Shown here: piece after piece, positions 9,085 to 17,304 of the stretch
How the letters are laid out: each line of letters starts with the position of its first letter
How positions within the stretch are numbered: the stretch's first letter is position 1
DNA from: Bradyrhizobium sp. Leo170
GTDB taxonomy: Bacteria; Pseudomonadota; Alphaproteobacteria; Rhizobiales; Xanthobacteraceae
Direction of reading: 5' to 3'
DNA: 39,462 bases
Assembly (NCBI RefSeq): GCF_004296405.1
Contig: NZ_PSRR01000038.1
Location: 1-39,462 of the forward strand
Position numbers and translations under genes: made by a program
The notes under the pieces: generated by a model
The model's input: the letters and a program-made list of their open reading frames with translations, nothing else
Databases searched by the model: none
What the model was told of the DNA's origin: nothing

Positions 9085-9945
9085 ATGCCGACCAACAGCC
9101 ATATCCTGACATTCTCATGCCCGAACCGCCCCGGCATCGTCGCCGCCGTCGCCCGCGCCCTGTTCGAATGCGGTGGAAACATCCAGGAGGCGCATCAATA
9201 TGACGACGTCGAGACCAACATCTTCTTCGCCCGCATCCGGTTCAACTTCGTAGCCAGCGGCGAGATCGCCGCCTTTCATGAGGCGCTTCTGTCACTCGCG
9301 GACAGCCTGCAGATGAAATGGACGATGCGTACCCAGGCCGAACGGCCGCGGCTCCTGATCCTGGTTTCGCGCTTCGATCATTGCCTTGCCGACCTGCTCT
9401 ATCGCTGGCGGATCGGCGAGCTCGCGATCGACATCGCAGGCATCGTCTCGAACCATCCGCGCGAGACCTACATCCATCACGACCTGACCGGCATTCCCTT
9501 CGACCATCTCCCAGTCACTCCGCGGACCAAGCCGCAACAGGAAGCTGCGATCTGGAAGATCGTGGAGGAACGAAAGGTCGATCTCGTCGTCCTCGCGCGC
9601 TACATGCAGATCCTGTCGGACGAGTTGTCGGCCAAGCTCGCCGGACGCTGCATCAACATCCACCATTCCTTCCTGCCGGGCTTCAAGGGTGCGAGGCCCT
9701 ACCACCAGGCCCACAGCCGTGGCGTCAAGCTGATCGGGGCGACCGCGCACTACGTGACGGCCGATCTCGACGAAGGGCCGATCATCGAGCAGGACGTCGA
9801 GCGCATCTCGCATCAGGATCAGCCGGACGACCTGGTCCGCAGGGGACGCGACATAGAGCGGCGCGTGCTGTCCCGGGCGGTGTTCTGGCATATCGACGGC
9901 CGCGTCATTCTCAACGGCGTCCGGACCGTGGTCTTCAGGGATTGA
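9085..9945 (+). CDS. purU: Formyltetrahydrofolate deformylase
   Basis: The 286-residue protein has an N-terminal ACT-like domain (about 1-85, starting [15 protein letters not shown]) and a C-terminal formyl-transferase-fold domain with the catalytic Asn/His motif ([16 protein letters not shown]) and the later [10 protein letters not shown]. PurU hydrolyses 10-formyl-THF to formate and THF. It follows the methyl-oxidising dehydrogenase by 44 bases and precedes folD by three. This fits regeneration of free THF when the dehydrogenase loads folate with one-carbon units, rather than purine synthesis. An in-frame upstream extension exists, but ATG 9085 gives the usual family start. Confidence 0.9.
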   Translation: MPTNSHILTFSCPNRPGIVAAVARALFECGGNIQEAHQYDDVETNIFFARIRFNFVASGEIAAFHEALLSLADSLQMKWTMRTQAERPRLLILVSRFDHCLADLLYRWRIGELAIDIAGIVSNHPRETYIHHDLTGIPFDHLPVTPRTKPQQEAAIWKIVEERKVDLVVLARYMQILSDELSAKLAGRCINIHHSFLPGFKGARPYHQAHSRGVKLIGATAHYVTADLDEGPIIEQDVERISHQDQPDDLVRRGRDIERRVLSRAVFWHIDGRVILNGVRTVVFRD

Positions 9946-9948
9946 ACG

Positions 9949-10818
9949 ATGACAGCGACCATCATTGACGGCAATGCGGCGGCGGAGCGGCAGCGCCTTC
10001 AGATCGCAGCCGAGATCGCACGCTGGAAGGAGCAGCGCCGTTGCATTCCCGGACTGGCCGTGATCCTCGTCGGCAACGATCCCGCGAGCGAGGTCTATAT
10101 CGGCTCGAAGGCACGTCAAACCGTTGCCGTTGGGATGCGCTCGTTCGAACACCGCCTTCCGGCCGAGACATCGCAGGACGAGCTGCTGGCGCTCATTTCG
10201 CGGCTGAACGCCGACGAAGAGGTCGACGGAATCCTGGTGCAGCTTCCGCTGCCGCAACATATCGACACGGAGTGCGTCATCCGCGCCGTCGATCCGGCCA
10301 AGGACGTCGACGGCTTCCATCCGGAAAATGCCGGACGCCTGATGCGGGGCCTGCCCAGCCTTGTGCCCTGCACGCCGCTCGGCTGCATGATGCTGCTGCA
10401 AACCGTAGCAACCGACCTGCGCGGCCTGCACGCCGTCGTGGTGGGACGATCGAACATCGTCGGCAAGCCGATCGCGCAACTGTTGCTGCAGGCCGACTGC
10501 ACGGTGACGATGACCCATTCGCGCAGTCGCGACCTGCCGGCCGTCTGCCGCCAGGCCGACATATTGATCGCGGCCGTCGGCCGGCCGGAAATGGTCCGCG
10601 GCGACTGGATCAAGCCCGGCGCGATCGTGATCGATGTCGGCATCAACCGGTTGCCCACCGCAGGCGCAGCGAAGGGACGCTTGGTCGGCGACGTCGCCTT
10701 TGAAGAGGCCAGGCATATCGCCGGTGCGATCACGCCCGTTCCGGGCGGCGTCGGGCCGATGACGATCGCCTGCCTGCTGCAGAATACCCTGCTGGCCGCC
10801 GGCGGGCGCGGCAAGTAG
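9949..10818 (+). CDS. folD: Methylene-THF dehydrogenase / methenyl-THF cyclohydrolase
   Basis: This 289-residue bifunctional FolD shows the YxxxK catalytic pair (Tyr50, Lys54 in EVYIGSK), the [10 protein letters not shown] signature, VDGFHPEN, the NADP-binding GRSNIVGKP and the terminal [10 protein letters not shown]. It converts 5,10-methylene-THF through methenyl-THF to 10-formyl-THF with NADP. It starts three bases after purU, so the operon encodes the full route from N-methyl group to formate: MgdABCD makes methylene-THF, FolD makes formyl-THF, PurU releases formate. It is probably a second, pathway-dedicated copy, since folD is normally an essential housekeeping gene. It ends facing the Sel1 gene on the other strand. 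Confidence 0.92.
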   Translation: MTATIIDGNAAAERQRLQIAAEIARWKEQRRCIPGLAVILVGNDPASEVYIGSKARQTVAVGMRSFEHRLPAETSQDELLALISRLNADEEVDGILVQLPLPQHIDTECVIRAVDPAKDVDGFHPENAGRLMRGLPSLVPCTPLGCMMLLQTVATDLRGLHAVVVGRSNIVGKPIAQLLLQADCTVTMTHSRSRDLPAVCRQADILIAAVGRPEMVRGDWIKPGAIVIDVGINRLPTAGAAKGRLVGDVAFEEARHIAGAITPVPGGVGPMTIACLLQNTLLAAGGRGK

Positions 10819-10874
10819 GCAGCTCACCGCGTTTGGGGCGACCTCGTGCCGAAGCCGCGCGGCCGCCTCAATAC

Positions 10875-11522
10875 TCAGGCCGACAGCCGCGCTGCGTTTC
10901 GCGCACTGAGCCACTCGGCAAGGCGACGCCGCGCTTCGCGCTTCTGCTCCTCGCCCATGCCACGTACCAACTCTTCGAGCTCGGCCATCGCAAGCCCGAC
11001 GCCGTGCTGCGCCGCCGCGCTGAGCCAGACAAACGCCTCGATCGGATCGGCGGCAACGCCGAGTCCCTTGGCGTAGCAATAGCCGAGCCGTCCCTGCGAC
11101 GGGTAATGTCCCCGCTCGGCGGCCCGGCGATACCATTCCACCGCCTGCTTCATATCAGCGTCCACGCCCTGTCCCTTGGTGAGCACGACGGCGTAGTTGA
11201 ACTGGCCCAGCGCATCGCCCTGTTCGGCGGCCCGGTGAAACCATGACGCCGCCCGCACCGCATCGGTCGCGACGCCCTCGCCCTTGGCATACATCGCTCC
11301 GACATTGTTCGCCGCGAGCGGATTGCCTTTCTCGGCCGCGCGCAGATACAGCGCGAAGGCGCGCGTCGGATCCTTCTCGATCCCGAACCCGTTGGCATAG
11401 AGCGAACCGAGCCATGCCTCGGCCTCGGCATCGCCGCGTTCGGCGAGCGGCTCCCAGATTTCGCGCGCTTTCGCGTAGTCGCGATCGATAAAGGCGGCTT
11501 CTCCATCGGCGGTGGTCAGCAT
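10875..11522 (-). CDS. Sel1-repeat (TPR-like) protein
   Basis: This 215-residue protein is almost entirely Sel1-like repeats of about 36 residues. At least four are clear, each with the A..LG.LY..G.G...D...A..WY..AAE.G pattern (for example around residues 36-70, 72-106, 108-142 and 144-178). No signal peptide is visible, so it is probably cytoplasmic. Sel1 repeats act as scaffolds for protein-protein contacts. ATG 11522 is preceded by GAGGAGAA. It is the last gene of the amide operon, ten bases after the 101-residue unknown gene, suggesting it interacts with one of the proteins encoded there. The partner is not evident. Confidence 0.8.
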   Translation of the reverse strand: MLTTADGEAAFIDRDYAKAREIWEPLAERGDAEAEAWLGSLYANGFGIEKDPTRAFALYLRAAEKGNPLAANNVGAMYAKGEGVATDAVRAASWFHRAAEQGDALGQFNYAVVLTKGQGVDADMKQAVEWYRRAAERGHYPSQGRLGYCYAKGLGVAADPIEAFVWLSAAAQHGVGLAMAELEELVRGMGEEQKREARRRLAEWLSARNAARLSA

Positions 11523-11532
11523 GGGCTTCTCC

Positions 11533-11838
11533 TCATTGACGCGTGTGGGGTGCCATCTTGAACAGATACACACAGTCGAAATCGTTGGAGTCGCCCGCCG
11601 GCTGGACGCCCGCCGTCTTCAGATGACCCACGAAATAATCATAGACCGTGCGCGCCGCCCGGTGAGTCAGGAGCTGCTTGTAAAGCCAGGGATCCGCGTC
11701 GGCACGCACGCCGTGCTGCTCGAACAGCGTCTGTTTCGGCGCGTCGGAGATGCCGACGCACCAGCTCGAAAACGACTGATCGAATTCCTTGATGTAGGCG
11801 AGGAATTCGTACTTGACCTGCTGTACGCTGAAAACCAT
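11533..11838 (-). CDS. Small protein of unknown function in the amidase operon
   Basis: The gene has a very strong ribosome binding site (GGAGGAGG) just before ATG 11838 and encodes 101 residues. I do not recognise a named family. Visible features are WCVGISD (26-32), a conserved-looking Leu-Phe...His-Gly (38-43), DPWLY (49-53), and an ARTVYDYF helix (62-69). The order Trp/Cys-x-Gly-Ile, Leu-Phe...His, Trp-x-Tyr, Ala-Arg...Tyr-Phe faintly recalls small GIY-YIG-like proteins; this is weak resemblance only. It sits between the Rieske-like gene and the Sel1 gene with spacings of 13 and 10 bases, so cotranscription is likely. A role in assembly or regulation of the amidase is possible but unproven. 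Confidence 0.6.
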   Translation of the reverse strand: MVFSVQQVKYEFLAYIKEFDQSFSSWCVGISDAPKQTLFEQHGVRADADPWLYKQLLTHRAARTVYDYFVGHLKTAGVQPAGDSNDFDCVYLFKMAPHTRQ

Positions 11839-11851
11839 GCACCTCCTCCCT

Positions 11852-12886
11852 TCAAGCTCGCATCAAGGGGGCACTCCAGTAGGCGACATGATGTCGGGTG
11901 ACCCGCTCAATCAAGGCCTGGTTGAACAGCCAGCCGGCGCGGCTTGACTCGGACGGATCCGACGCGAGCGAGAGCTCAATCTTCTCCTGCAGCGAGGACG
12001 CCTGCCCGGCGGCCTGGTCGAGCAGGCGCATGAGGCCGCCGCATGCGGCCTCATGTGCGGAACGCGAGAGCTCAGGCGGGCTGAAGAAGGAGAGCCGCCA
12101 GAGCGTCTGGTCCAGTGCGGTCGGCTGCAACACCACCACAAGGGTTGCGTAGCGGGACCGGACAAGAACGAGATTGGGAAACGTCGATTCGGCGCTGACA
12201 TGGTTGGTGGCGCCGCCACCGGCGAGGCTGGAGCGCGCGATGTCGACGATCGTCGCACCCGCAAGCTTCCAGTTCGAACGGTGTTCCTGCCAGTGACCTT
12301 CCAGGCGCACAAGATTCTCCGTCCATTCCGGAAGCAGCGGCCGCTGTTCGGCGTCCAGCGTCGGATCGATGTTCGCGAAGATCAGCGGGCCAGAGGTCCT
12401 GACCTTCACCGGCAGAAGGCGCTCCGGCACGGCACCGAGATACTGACCCATCTGCGGCGACATCTCGGCGAGGGCGTTGGCGAGGATGACGTCGCGGTCG
12501 CGGCTGAATCCGCAGGAGGTGTAGGAACATCTGGTCTTCTTGCCGGTGCGGCACTGTGCCGGTATCGTCCGGCAGCCGCCGTGCTGCGCCTTGTTAAACC
12601 GTCCCTGCAAACCGCCATCGGGCAATCGCTGAACGTGGATCGCGTGCTGGCCGATCGTGTAGGGAAGCAGATCGAGCGGATCGGGGATTTCGGGCGACGT
12701 GCCGATGCAGACCCAGTCCCGCGTCCAGACCTTTTCGTTCTCGAGGCGTTCGAACACCTCCGATGTATAGGCGCGGCGGGGAAGCATCGTCGCGAGCCCG
12801 AACGGCGCGCGACACGATGAATAGAGCCGGGGATCGAGGAAATCGATACCCGCGTCGATATAGACCGTATCCGGATGAGTCAGCAT
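11852..12886 (-). CDS. Rieske-oxygenase-like protein with altered metal ligands
   Basis: The 344-residue protein follows the layout of ring-hydroxylating oxygenase alpha subunits: an N-terminal helix region (RRAYTSEVFERLENEKVWTR), a Rieske-like region at about 58-135, and a C-terminal domain beginning EHRSNWKLA. The Rieske ligands are incomplete. Where the family has CxH the sequence is A100-Q101-H102, and where it has CxYH it is C120-S-Y-T123. Instead, Cys105, Cys112, Cys120 and Cys125 cluster here with His102. After NWK the usual Asp/Glu...His...His iron site is also not recognisable. It lies just after the amidase large subunit in the same operon. It may be a pseudo-oxygenase or bind a different metal or cluster. 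Start ATG 12886 has GGAGG seven bases upstream. Confidence 0.65.
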   Translation of the reverse strand: MLTHPDTVYIDAGIDFLDPRLYSSCRAPFGLATMLPRRAYTSEVFERLENEKVWTRDWVCIGTSPEIPDPLDLLPYTIGQHAIHVQRLPDGGLQGRFNKAQHGGCRTIPAQCRTGKKTRCSYTSCGFSRDRDVILANALAEMSPQMGQYLGAVPERLLPVKVRTSGPLIFANIDPTLDAEQRPLLPEWTENLVRLEGHWQEHRSNWKLAGATIVDIARSSLAGGGATNHVSAESTFPNLVLVRSRYATLVVVLQPTALDQTLWRLSFFSPPELSRSAHEAACGGLMRLLDQAAGQASSLQEKIELSLASDPSESSRAGWLFNQALIERVTRHHVAYWSAPLMRA

Positions 12887-12891
12887 CGTTG

Positions 12892-12935
12892 CGCCTCCGT
12901 CACGGAGGCGGCGCTGGCAAAAACCCGCGCCGCCT
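12892..12935 (-). promoter_or_regulatory. Two overlapping, mutually exclusive hairpins before the Rieske-like gene
   Basis: On the transcribed minus strand, a first perfect 9-bp inverted repeat pairs 12927-12935 with 12906-12914 across a 12-base loop containing TTTTT. A second perfect 9-bp inverted repeat pairs 12902-12910 with 12892-12900 around one central base. They share 12906-12910, so only one can form fully. The 3' arm of the second holds the GGAGG (12894-12898) that serves the ATG at 12886. The first hairpin begins about 19 bases after the stop of the amidase large subunit. The arrangement could tune translation of the Rieske-like protein or couple it to the upstream gene; the function is inference. 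Confidence 0.45.
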
Positions 12936-12953
12936 TCGTCGTCCTCTCCTGCG

Positions 12954-15353
12954 CTACTTGCGCGCCTTGTTCATGGGCTGGTCGTAGTCGGCGCGGCCAC
13001 GATGGATGATCGCCTCCGGATCTGGCATCGGCAATGGACCGTCCTGCATGAAGCGGTTCAGTACGTTGCCGACCAGCGTCGAGATGTTGTTGTCGCCGTT
13101 GTTCCAGGGCAGCGCGCCGCAGAAGGCGATCGACGAGAACGCGAACGATCCGCCACCGTTTGGCGTCTCATGATAGGCGATGTCGGAGCGCACGCGCGGG
13201 TGCTGAGTTCCGTCAAGGCCCTGCTGGTTGAAGCCGTAGTCCTCCATGACCAGCAGATAGCCTTCTGTGTGGCGGCCTGCGGAGGTTGCCACCACCAGCG
13301 TGTGCGGCGGGCTGCCGAGCATGGTATCCACGATGTCGAGCTCGGTGCCCGCGGCGCCGCCGCCGACGAGACCGAAATTGCCGAGCTTCTCGTCGTAGGA
13401 GATGCCCTCGAAGGCCCAGGCTACGCGCGTGTCGTTGCTCTCCGGAGTCCTCGAATAGTAGGTCGAGATGTCGAAACCTTCCGACGACATGCCCGTGCCG
13501 GCTACCGTATGCAGATAGCGTCCGCGGAACCGCCACATGCCGCCGAGTTCGCCCGTGCCCTGGTGATAATATTCGCCGGGATCGGCACGCCAGGTGCGAA
13601 TGCCGCTTTCGCAGCGCCTCATCTCCGTGACGATGCCGCGACCCTGTCCGTCATATGCGGGATGATAGGAGTGCACCCAGTACCAGCCGTCCGCGCCCAT
13701 ATACATGAAGCGGCCGCCGCGCTGCATGTAGTTGTGGAGCGCGTCGAGCTGCGGTCCGCTGTTATGCTCGGGATGCGAGCCGGTGATGATGACATTGTAG
13801 TTCTCAAGCCGCGCAAGGCCGTCATAAGTGGCGTCCTCGTCGGTGATCACGTCATACTCGTAGCCCTTCTTCTCCAGCCAGTAGATCATGTGCAGATCGG
13901 CCGGGTATTGCCAGGGTGCCTGCGCCAGGAAGTGATCGTACTTCGGCCGGATGCTGAGGATCGGCCGCAGCCGCGACGACAGGCAAAGACCGCTGCCATC
14001 GGTATGGGTGTCGTAGATCGATCCACCGTATTCGCGATGCTCCGACAGGAACATGTTCTGCTGCTGCATGATCGGCACCCGATAGACCAGCAGTTCGGCG
14101 CCGCCGGCATTGTTGGCGAGATGCTCGTTGGCATAGGCCATGTAGCTGATGGTCGGCACCATGAAGGCGATCTTCGCGGTCTCTTCGCCGACGCGAGGCA
14201 CCACCCAGAACGGGATGTAGTCCTCGCTTCCGTCCTTCGCCGTCAGCTTCGCGGCGTAGAACTTGCTGCCCGTGCCCTTCGGCACGTTCCACTCGAAGCT
14301 CGTGCTCCAGCGGGCGTCATCGATATCGTCGTCATGGAAATGGATGGCGCCGTATTGTTCCGGTGCGACCTTCCAGTCGAACACCTGGCCTTCCCAGTTG
14401 TAGCCGGTCATCGCCCGGGTTGGGCAATTGACGATCGTGGCATGGAACAAATATGGCCCCTTGTCTTTCCCGACCAGCGTGTTGATCCCGTCGGAGAAAT
14501 CCCATGATGCGACGATGGCCTCGGAGAGCTTGCCGGTCGGGCCCGAATTGCGCCGCTCGCTGAGACCCGGTTGCGCACCGAGCTTCATGGTCTCGATCTC
14601 GAGCCGGCTCAGCGCCCTGTTGCAGATCCGCGGACTGTCGATCTTGCCGTTGTAATGTCCCTTGATGAGGATGCCCGCCGGCACCGAAGCCTTGCCCTGC
14701 GGGGCGTCGCTGAACGAGCCGCAATAGCCGGCGATCACGGTCGGCGTTCCCGGCGCATAGGTGAGCTTGGTCGAGAGTTTCTTCGTGACCGGCGGTATCT
14801 CCGGATCAAGTGCGTAGACGATCTGCGGCTCGTGATAGAGAATGGCTTCTCCGGTCTTGGCATCGAACGACGCCGCCACGAAGTGCCAGGCATGATCGCG
14901 AAGCGGCGCGCCGGTGGTGATGACCTGGTCGTTGACGCGGAATTCGACGCAGCCCGCTTCGTTGATGAAGAGCCCGTATCCGTTGCCGTCGTGCCACTTG
15001 GTGACCAAGCCCTGCGCGCCGTGCTTCCAGTATTTGGGATGCGTCTTCGGCGCGGTCGGCCAGATCCAGCACTGCAGCGTTACGCTTTCCAGACAGAATT
15101 GCGGCTTGTCGACCACGAATCCGTAGGAGCCGCTGTAGATCTCCTGCTTCATGCCCTTGTACGTGCCGTTGCAGGAAGCCTGGATCTTCTCCTCGATGAA
15201 TCCCGGCCCGCGCGGATTGGTGTCGGCATGGATCATCTTGACGATCTCCGCCTGGTAGTCGGCCGGTCCGTCGCAATTGACAAAAAACTTGATGGTGTCT
15301 CCCGGATGGACGCTGAACTTGTCAGCGTAGCCGGTGATCGTCATCCAACTCAT
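12954..15353 (-). CDS. dmfA2: N,N-dimethylformamidase-type large (beta) subunit
   Basis: The 799-residue protein matches the large subunit of N,N-dimethylformamidase (about 760 residues in Paracoccus) in length and layout: an N-terminal beta domain (1-70, SVHPGDTIKFFVNCDG), a LamG-like jelly roll (about 75-260) and a C-terminal amidotransferase-like domain (about 385-780). The characterised enzyme hydrolyses DMF to dimethylamine and formate at a mononuclear iron held by two tyrosines and a glutamate. By order and spacing, Tyr407 (SYMAYANE), Tyr447 (GGSIYDTH) and Glu529 (GSHPEH) are the best candidates here. The small subunit is encoded immediately upstream and a Urt/Fmd-type importer before that. 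The substrate could be DMF, N-methylformamide or another small amide. Confidence 0.85.
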   Translation of the reverse strand: MSWMTITGYADKFSVHPGDTIKFFVNCDGPADYQAEIVKMIHADTNPRGPGFIEEKIQASCNGTYKGMKQEIYSGSYGFVVDKPQFCLESVTLQCWIWPTAPKTHPKYWKHGAQGLVTKWHDGNGYGLFINEAGCVEFRVNDQVITTGAPLRDHAWHFVAASFDAKTGEAILYHEPQIVYALDPEIPPVTKKLSTKLTYAPGTPTVIAGYCGSFSDAPQGKASVPAGILIKGHYNGKIDSPRICNRALSRLEIETMKLGAQPGLSERRNSGPTGKLSEAIVASWDFSDGINTLVGKDKGPYLFHATIVNCPTRAMTGYNWEGQVFDWKVAPEQYGAIHFHDDDIDDARWSTSFEWNVPKGTGSKFYAAKLTAKDGSEDYIPFWVVPRVGEETAKIAFMVPTISYMAYANEHLANNAGGAELLVYRVPIMQQQNMFLSEHREYGGSIYDTHTDGSGLCLSSRLRPILSIRPKYDHFLAQAPWQYPADLHMIYWLEKKGYEYDVITDEDATYDGLARLENYNVIITGSHPEHNSGPQLDALHNYMQRGGRFMYMGADGWYWVHSYHPAYDGQGRGIVTEMRRCESGIRTWRADPGEYYHQGTGELGGMWRFRGRYLHTVAGTGMSSEGFDISTYYSRTPESNDTRVAWAFEGISYDEKLGNFGLVGGGAAGTELDIVDTMLGSPPHTLVVATSAGRHTEGYLLVMEDYGFNQQGLDGTQHPRVRSDIAYHETPNGGGSFAFSSIAFCGALPWNNGDNNISTLVGNVLNRFMQDGPLPMPDPEAIIHRGRADYDQPMNKARK

Positions 15354-15391
15354 GATTGTGCCCTCAACAGTTGACTTTTCTCATTGAACCT

Positions 15392-15832
15392 TCAGGTCGT
15401 CGCCCACATGTCGTCTCGGCGTTTCCATCCCTCGCGGAAGTGTTCCGGGAAACCGTCGTACTCAGCGAACTCCTCCAGCCGCATCAGAAAGATGTCATGC
15501 TGCGGGTCCTGCTCATTGTCATAGACCTTGTCGTTGATGAATTCCGGCGGCACGCCGCGGATGCCGGAAAGGCAGGCGATGCGCCACTCCTTTTCGACCT
15601 TGGTGCAGACGACGACGAGCTTGCCTTTCGCCGGCTGCGCCCGCATGCGCAGCAGGACGCGATTGAGCTGGAAGTCCTCGTGAATGCCTCCCGTGACCGT
15701 GGTGGTGTCGCCCGGCGTCGCGCATTTGAGCACGCTGTTGCCGGCGACCCCCTTCATGGAGTCGATGCATTCCTTGTGCTCCTTGATCATGCGCTGCGCA
15801 TCGGACGAAGAGGGCCGGGGTATCGGAATCAT
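15392..15832 (-). CDS. dmfA1: N,N-dimethylformamidase-type small (alpha) subunit
   Basis: The 146-residue protein lies 38 bases upstream of dmfA2. It has the size (about 130-145 residues) and character of the DMFase small subunit: a helical start (DAQRMIKEHKECIDSMKG), then a beta-rich stretch with TTTVTGGIHEDFQLNRVLLR, and a C-terminal segment rich in Asp, Glu and aromatic residues. In the known enzyme this subunit packs around the large subunit to form the (alpha-beta)2 unit and carries no catalytic residues. Start ATG 15832 has GGAG eight bases upstream and follows the urtE-like stop by 18 bases. The assignment depends on size, order and pairing with dmfA2. Confidence 0.8.
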   Translation of the reverse strand: MIPIPRPSSSDAQRMIKEHKECIDSMKGVAGNSVLKCATPGDTTTVTGGIHEDFQLNRVLLRMRAQPAKGKLVVVCTKVEKEWRIACLSGIRGVPPEFINDKVYDNEQDPQHDIFLMRLEEFAEYDGFPEHFREGWKRRDDMWATT

Positions 15833-15850
15833 CTATCTGCTCCGTGTTGA

Positions 15851-16555
15851 CTAGATGGTGAGATACTTGTGGATCACGTCATCGGTGAGTTCGGCCATCG
15901 GGCCGCTGGCGACCACGCGTCCATTGTCGACCATGAGGAACGCATCCCCCAGCCGCCGAGCCACGCGGATGTGCTGCTCGGTCAGGAGAAGCGTGATGCC
16001 GAGCTTGCGGTTGAGCGTCAGCAAGGTTTCGCCGATCTCATGCACGATATTGGGCTGGATGCCCTCGGTGGGCTCGTCGAGCAGAAGGATCTTCGGATCG
16101 ACCGCCAACCCGCGTGCAATCGCAAGCTGCTGTTTCTGTCCGCCGGACAGGAGGCCTGCCCGGCGGTCGAGATTAGCCTTCAGATAGGGGAACATCTGGA
16201 GGCAAACCTCGGGAATCTCGGGACGGCCATCGTGGCGTGCGAAGGTGCCCAGGAGAATGTTCTCTCGGACGGTGAACTCCGAGAGAATTCCGCGCCCCTG
16301 CGGCACGTAACCGATACCGAGCCTGGCCCGGAGATGGGTTGGCGAGGACGCAATGTCCTGCCCCTCGATGGTGATCTCGCCAACCGACCTGTCGGTCAGG
16401 CCCATGATCGTTCGCATCAACGTGGTCTTGCCGACGCCATTGCGGCCGAGCACACAGAGGCACTTGCCCTCTTCCACGCCGAAGGAGAAATCCTTCAGGA
16501 TTGGCGTCTTGCCGTAATAGGAGGTGACGCGGTCCATCGACAGCAACATGGTCAC
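15851..16555 (-). CDS. urtE: Amide/urea ABC importer, ATP-binding subunit (UrtE-like), system 1
   Basis: The 234-residue ATPase belongs to the LivF/UrtE group: Walker A GRNGVGKTT (about residues 37-45), signature LLSGGQKQQ, Walker B ILLLDEPTEGIQP. The IQP after the Walker B Asp-Glu is usual in UrtE/FmdF-type proteins. It would energise uptake of a small amide or urea together with the UrtD-like partner. Its start overlaps the urtD-like stop by four bases (ATGA), and the gene runs straight into dmfA1 after 18 bases. This ties the transporter to the amidase and suggests the substrate is an amide. A second, non-identical copy of the system is at 36763-39462. Confidence 0.85.
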   Translation of the reverse strand: MTMLLSMDRVTSYYGKTPILKDFSFGVEEGKCLCVLGRNGVGKTTLMRTIMGLTDRSVGEITIEGQDIASSPTHLRARLGIGYVPQGRGILSEFTVRENILLGTFARHDGRPEIPEVCLQMFPYLKANLDRRAGLLSGGQKQQLAIARGLAVDPKILLLDEPTEGIQPNIVHEIGETLLTLNRKLGITLLLTEQHIRVARRLGDAFLMVDNGRVVASGPMAELTDDVIHKYLTI

Positions 16556-17295
16556 GCGTCCTCCGTCTCGCCGAGATAGACCTCGCGCACGCGTTCATTG
16601 GCCTCGATGTCGCCGATCGATCCATGGGCGAGCAAGCTGCCCATATGCATCACCGTGACCATGTCGGCGATCTGGCGGACGAAGGCCATGTCGTGCTCGA
16701 CGACGACGAGCGTGTTGGTCTGCTTGAGGCGGTTGAATATCTCAGCGGTCTTCTCGATCTCGGATTCGGTCATGCCGGCGACCGGTTCGTCCAACAGAAG
16801 AAGGCGCGGATTCTGCATCAGCACCATCCCGATCTCGAGCCACTGGGTCTCGCCGTGCGACAGGATGCCCGCTTCGACGTTCAGGCGGTTGCCAAGCCCC
16901 GTCAGCGCGAGGATCTCCTCGAGCTTCTCGGCGAAGAACGGCTCCCTGAAGCGGAAGAAATTCTTCAGCGGGTTGGTGCTGCGGCTGTAAGCGACTTCGA
17001 GGTTCTGCCGTACCTTCAGATCGCGGAACACCGCGGGCACCTGGAATTTGCGGCCGATGCCGCGCCGGGCGATCTCGTGCTCGTCGAGACCGGTGATATC
17101 GTCATCGCAGAACAGAATCCGGCCCGAGGTCGGCTTCTGCCGGCCGGTGATCAGGTCCATGGTCGTGGTCTTGCCGGCGCCGTTCGGCCCGACGAGGCAG
17201 CACAGCGTTTGTTCCACGAGCTCGAAGCTGAAGTCGTTGATCACCGAGACGGTGTCGAAGCTCTTGCAGAGGTTGCGGATTTCCAGGAACCCCAT
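16552..17295 (-). CDS. urtD: Amide/urea ABC importer, ATP-binding subunit (UrtD-like), system 1
   Basis: A 247-residue ATPase of the LivG/UrtD group with Walker A GPNGAGKTT, the unusual signature LSHGETQWLEIG in place of LSGGQ (typical of UrtD), Walker B LLLLDEPVAGM and the switch His in VVVEHDMAFVRQIAD. It would pair with the UrtE-like ATPase on the cytoplasmic face. It starts nine bases after the urtC-like stop and overlaps the next gene by four bases. It resembles the UrtD-like protein of system 2 in motifs but differs widely in sequence, so the two transporters are paralogues rather than a recent duplication. Confidence 0.85.
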   Translation of the reverse strand: MGFLEIRNLCKSFDTVSVINDFSFELVEQTLCCLVGPNGAGKTTTMDLITGRQKPTSGRILFCDDDITGLDEHEIARRGIGRKFQVPAVFRDLKVRQNLEVAYSRSTNPLKNFFRFREPFFAEKLEEILALTGLGNRLNVEAGILSHGETQWLEIGMVLMQNPRLLLLDEPVAGMTESEIEKTAEIFNRLKQTNTLVVVEHDMAFVRQIADMVTVMHMGSLLAHGSIGDIEANERVREVYLGETEDA

Positions 17296-17304
17296 GACCG
17301 CCCC

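Noticed and set aside
2863..10818. A glycine-betaine catabolic cluster (GbdR plus sarcosine oxidase)
   Set aside because: No betaine monooxygenase, dimethylglycine demethylase or serine hydroxymethyltransferase gene is present, while gmaS and mgsABC are.
10853..10862. Self-complementary GCCGCGCGGC between convergent genes
   Set aside because: It has no loop or T-run and is likely chance in GC-rich sequence.
9292..11136. Open minus-strand frame of 614 codons
   Set aside because: It is antisense to purU and folD, both full-length and motif-complete, and overlaps the Sel1 gene in another frame.
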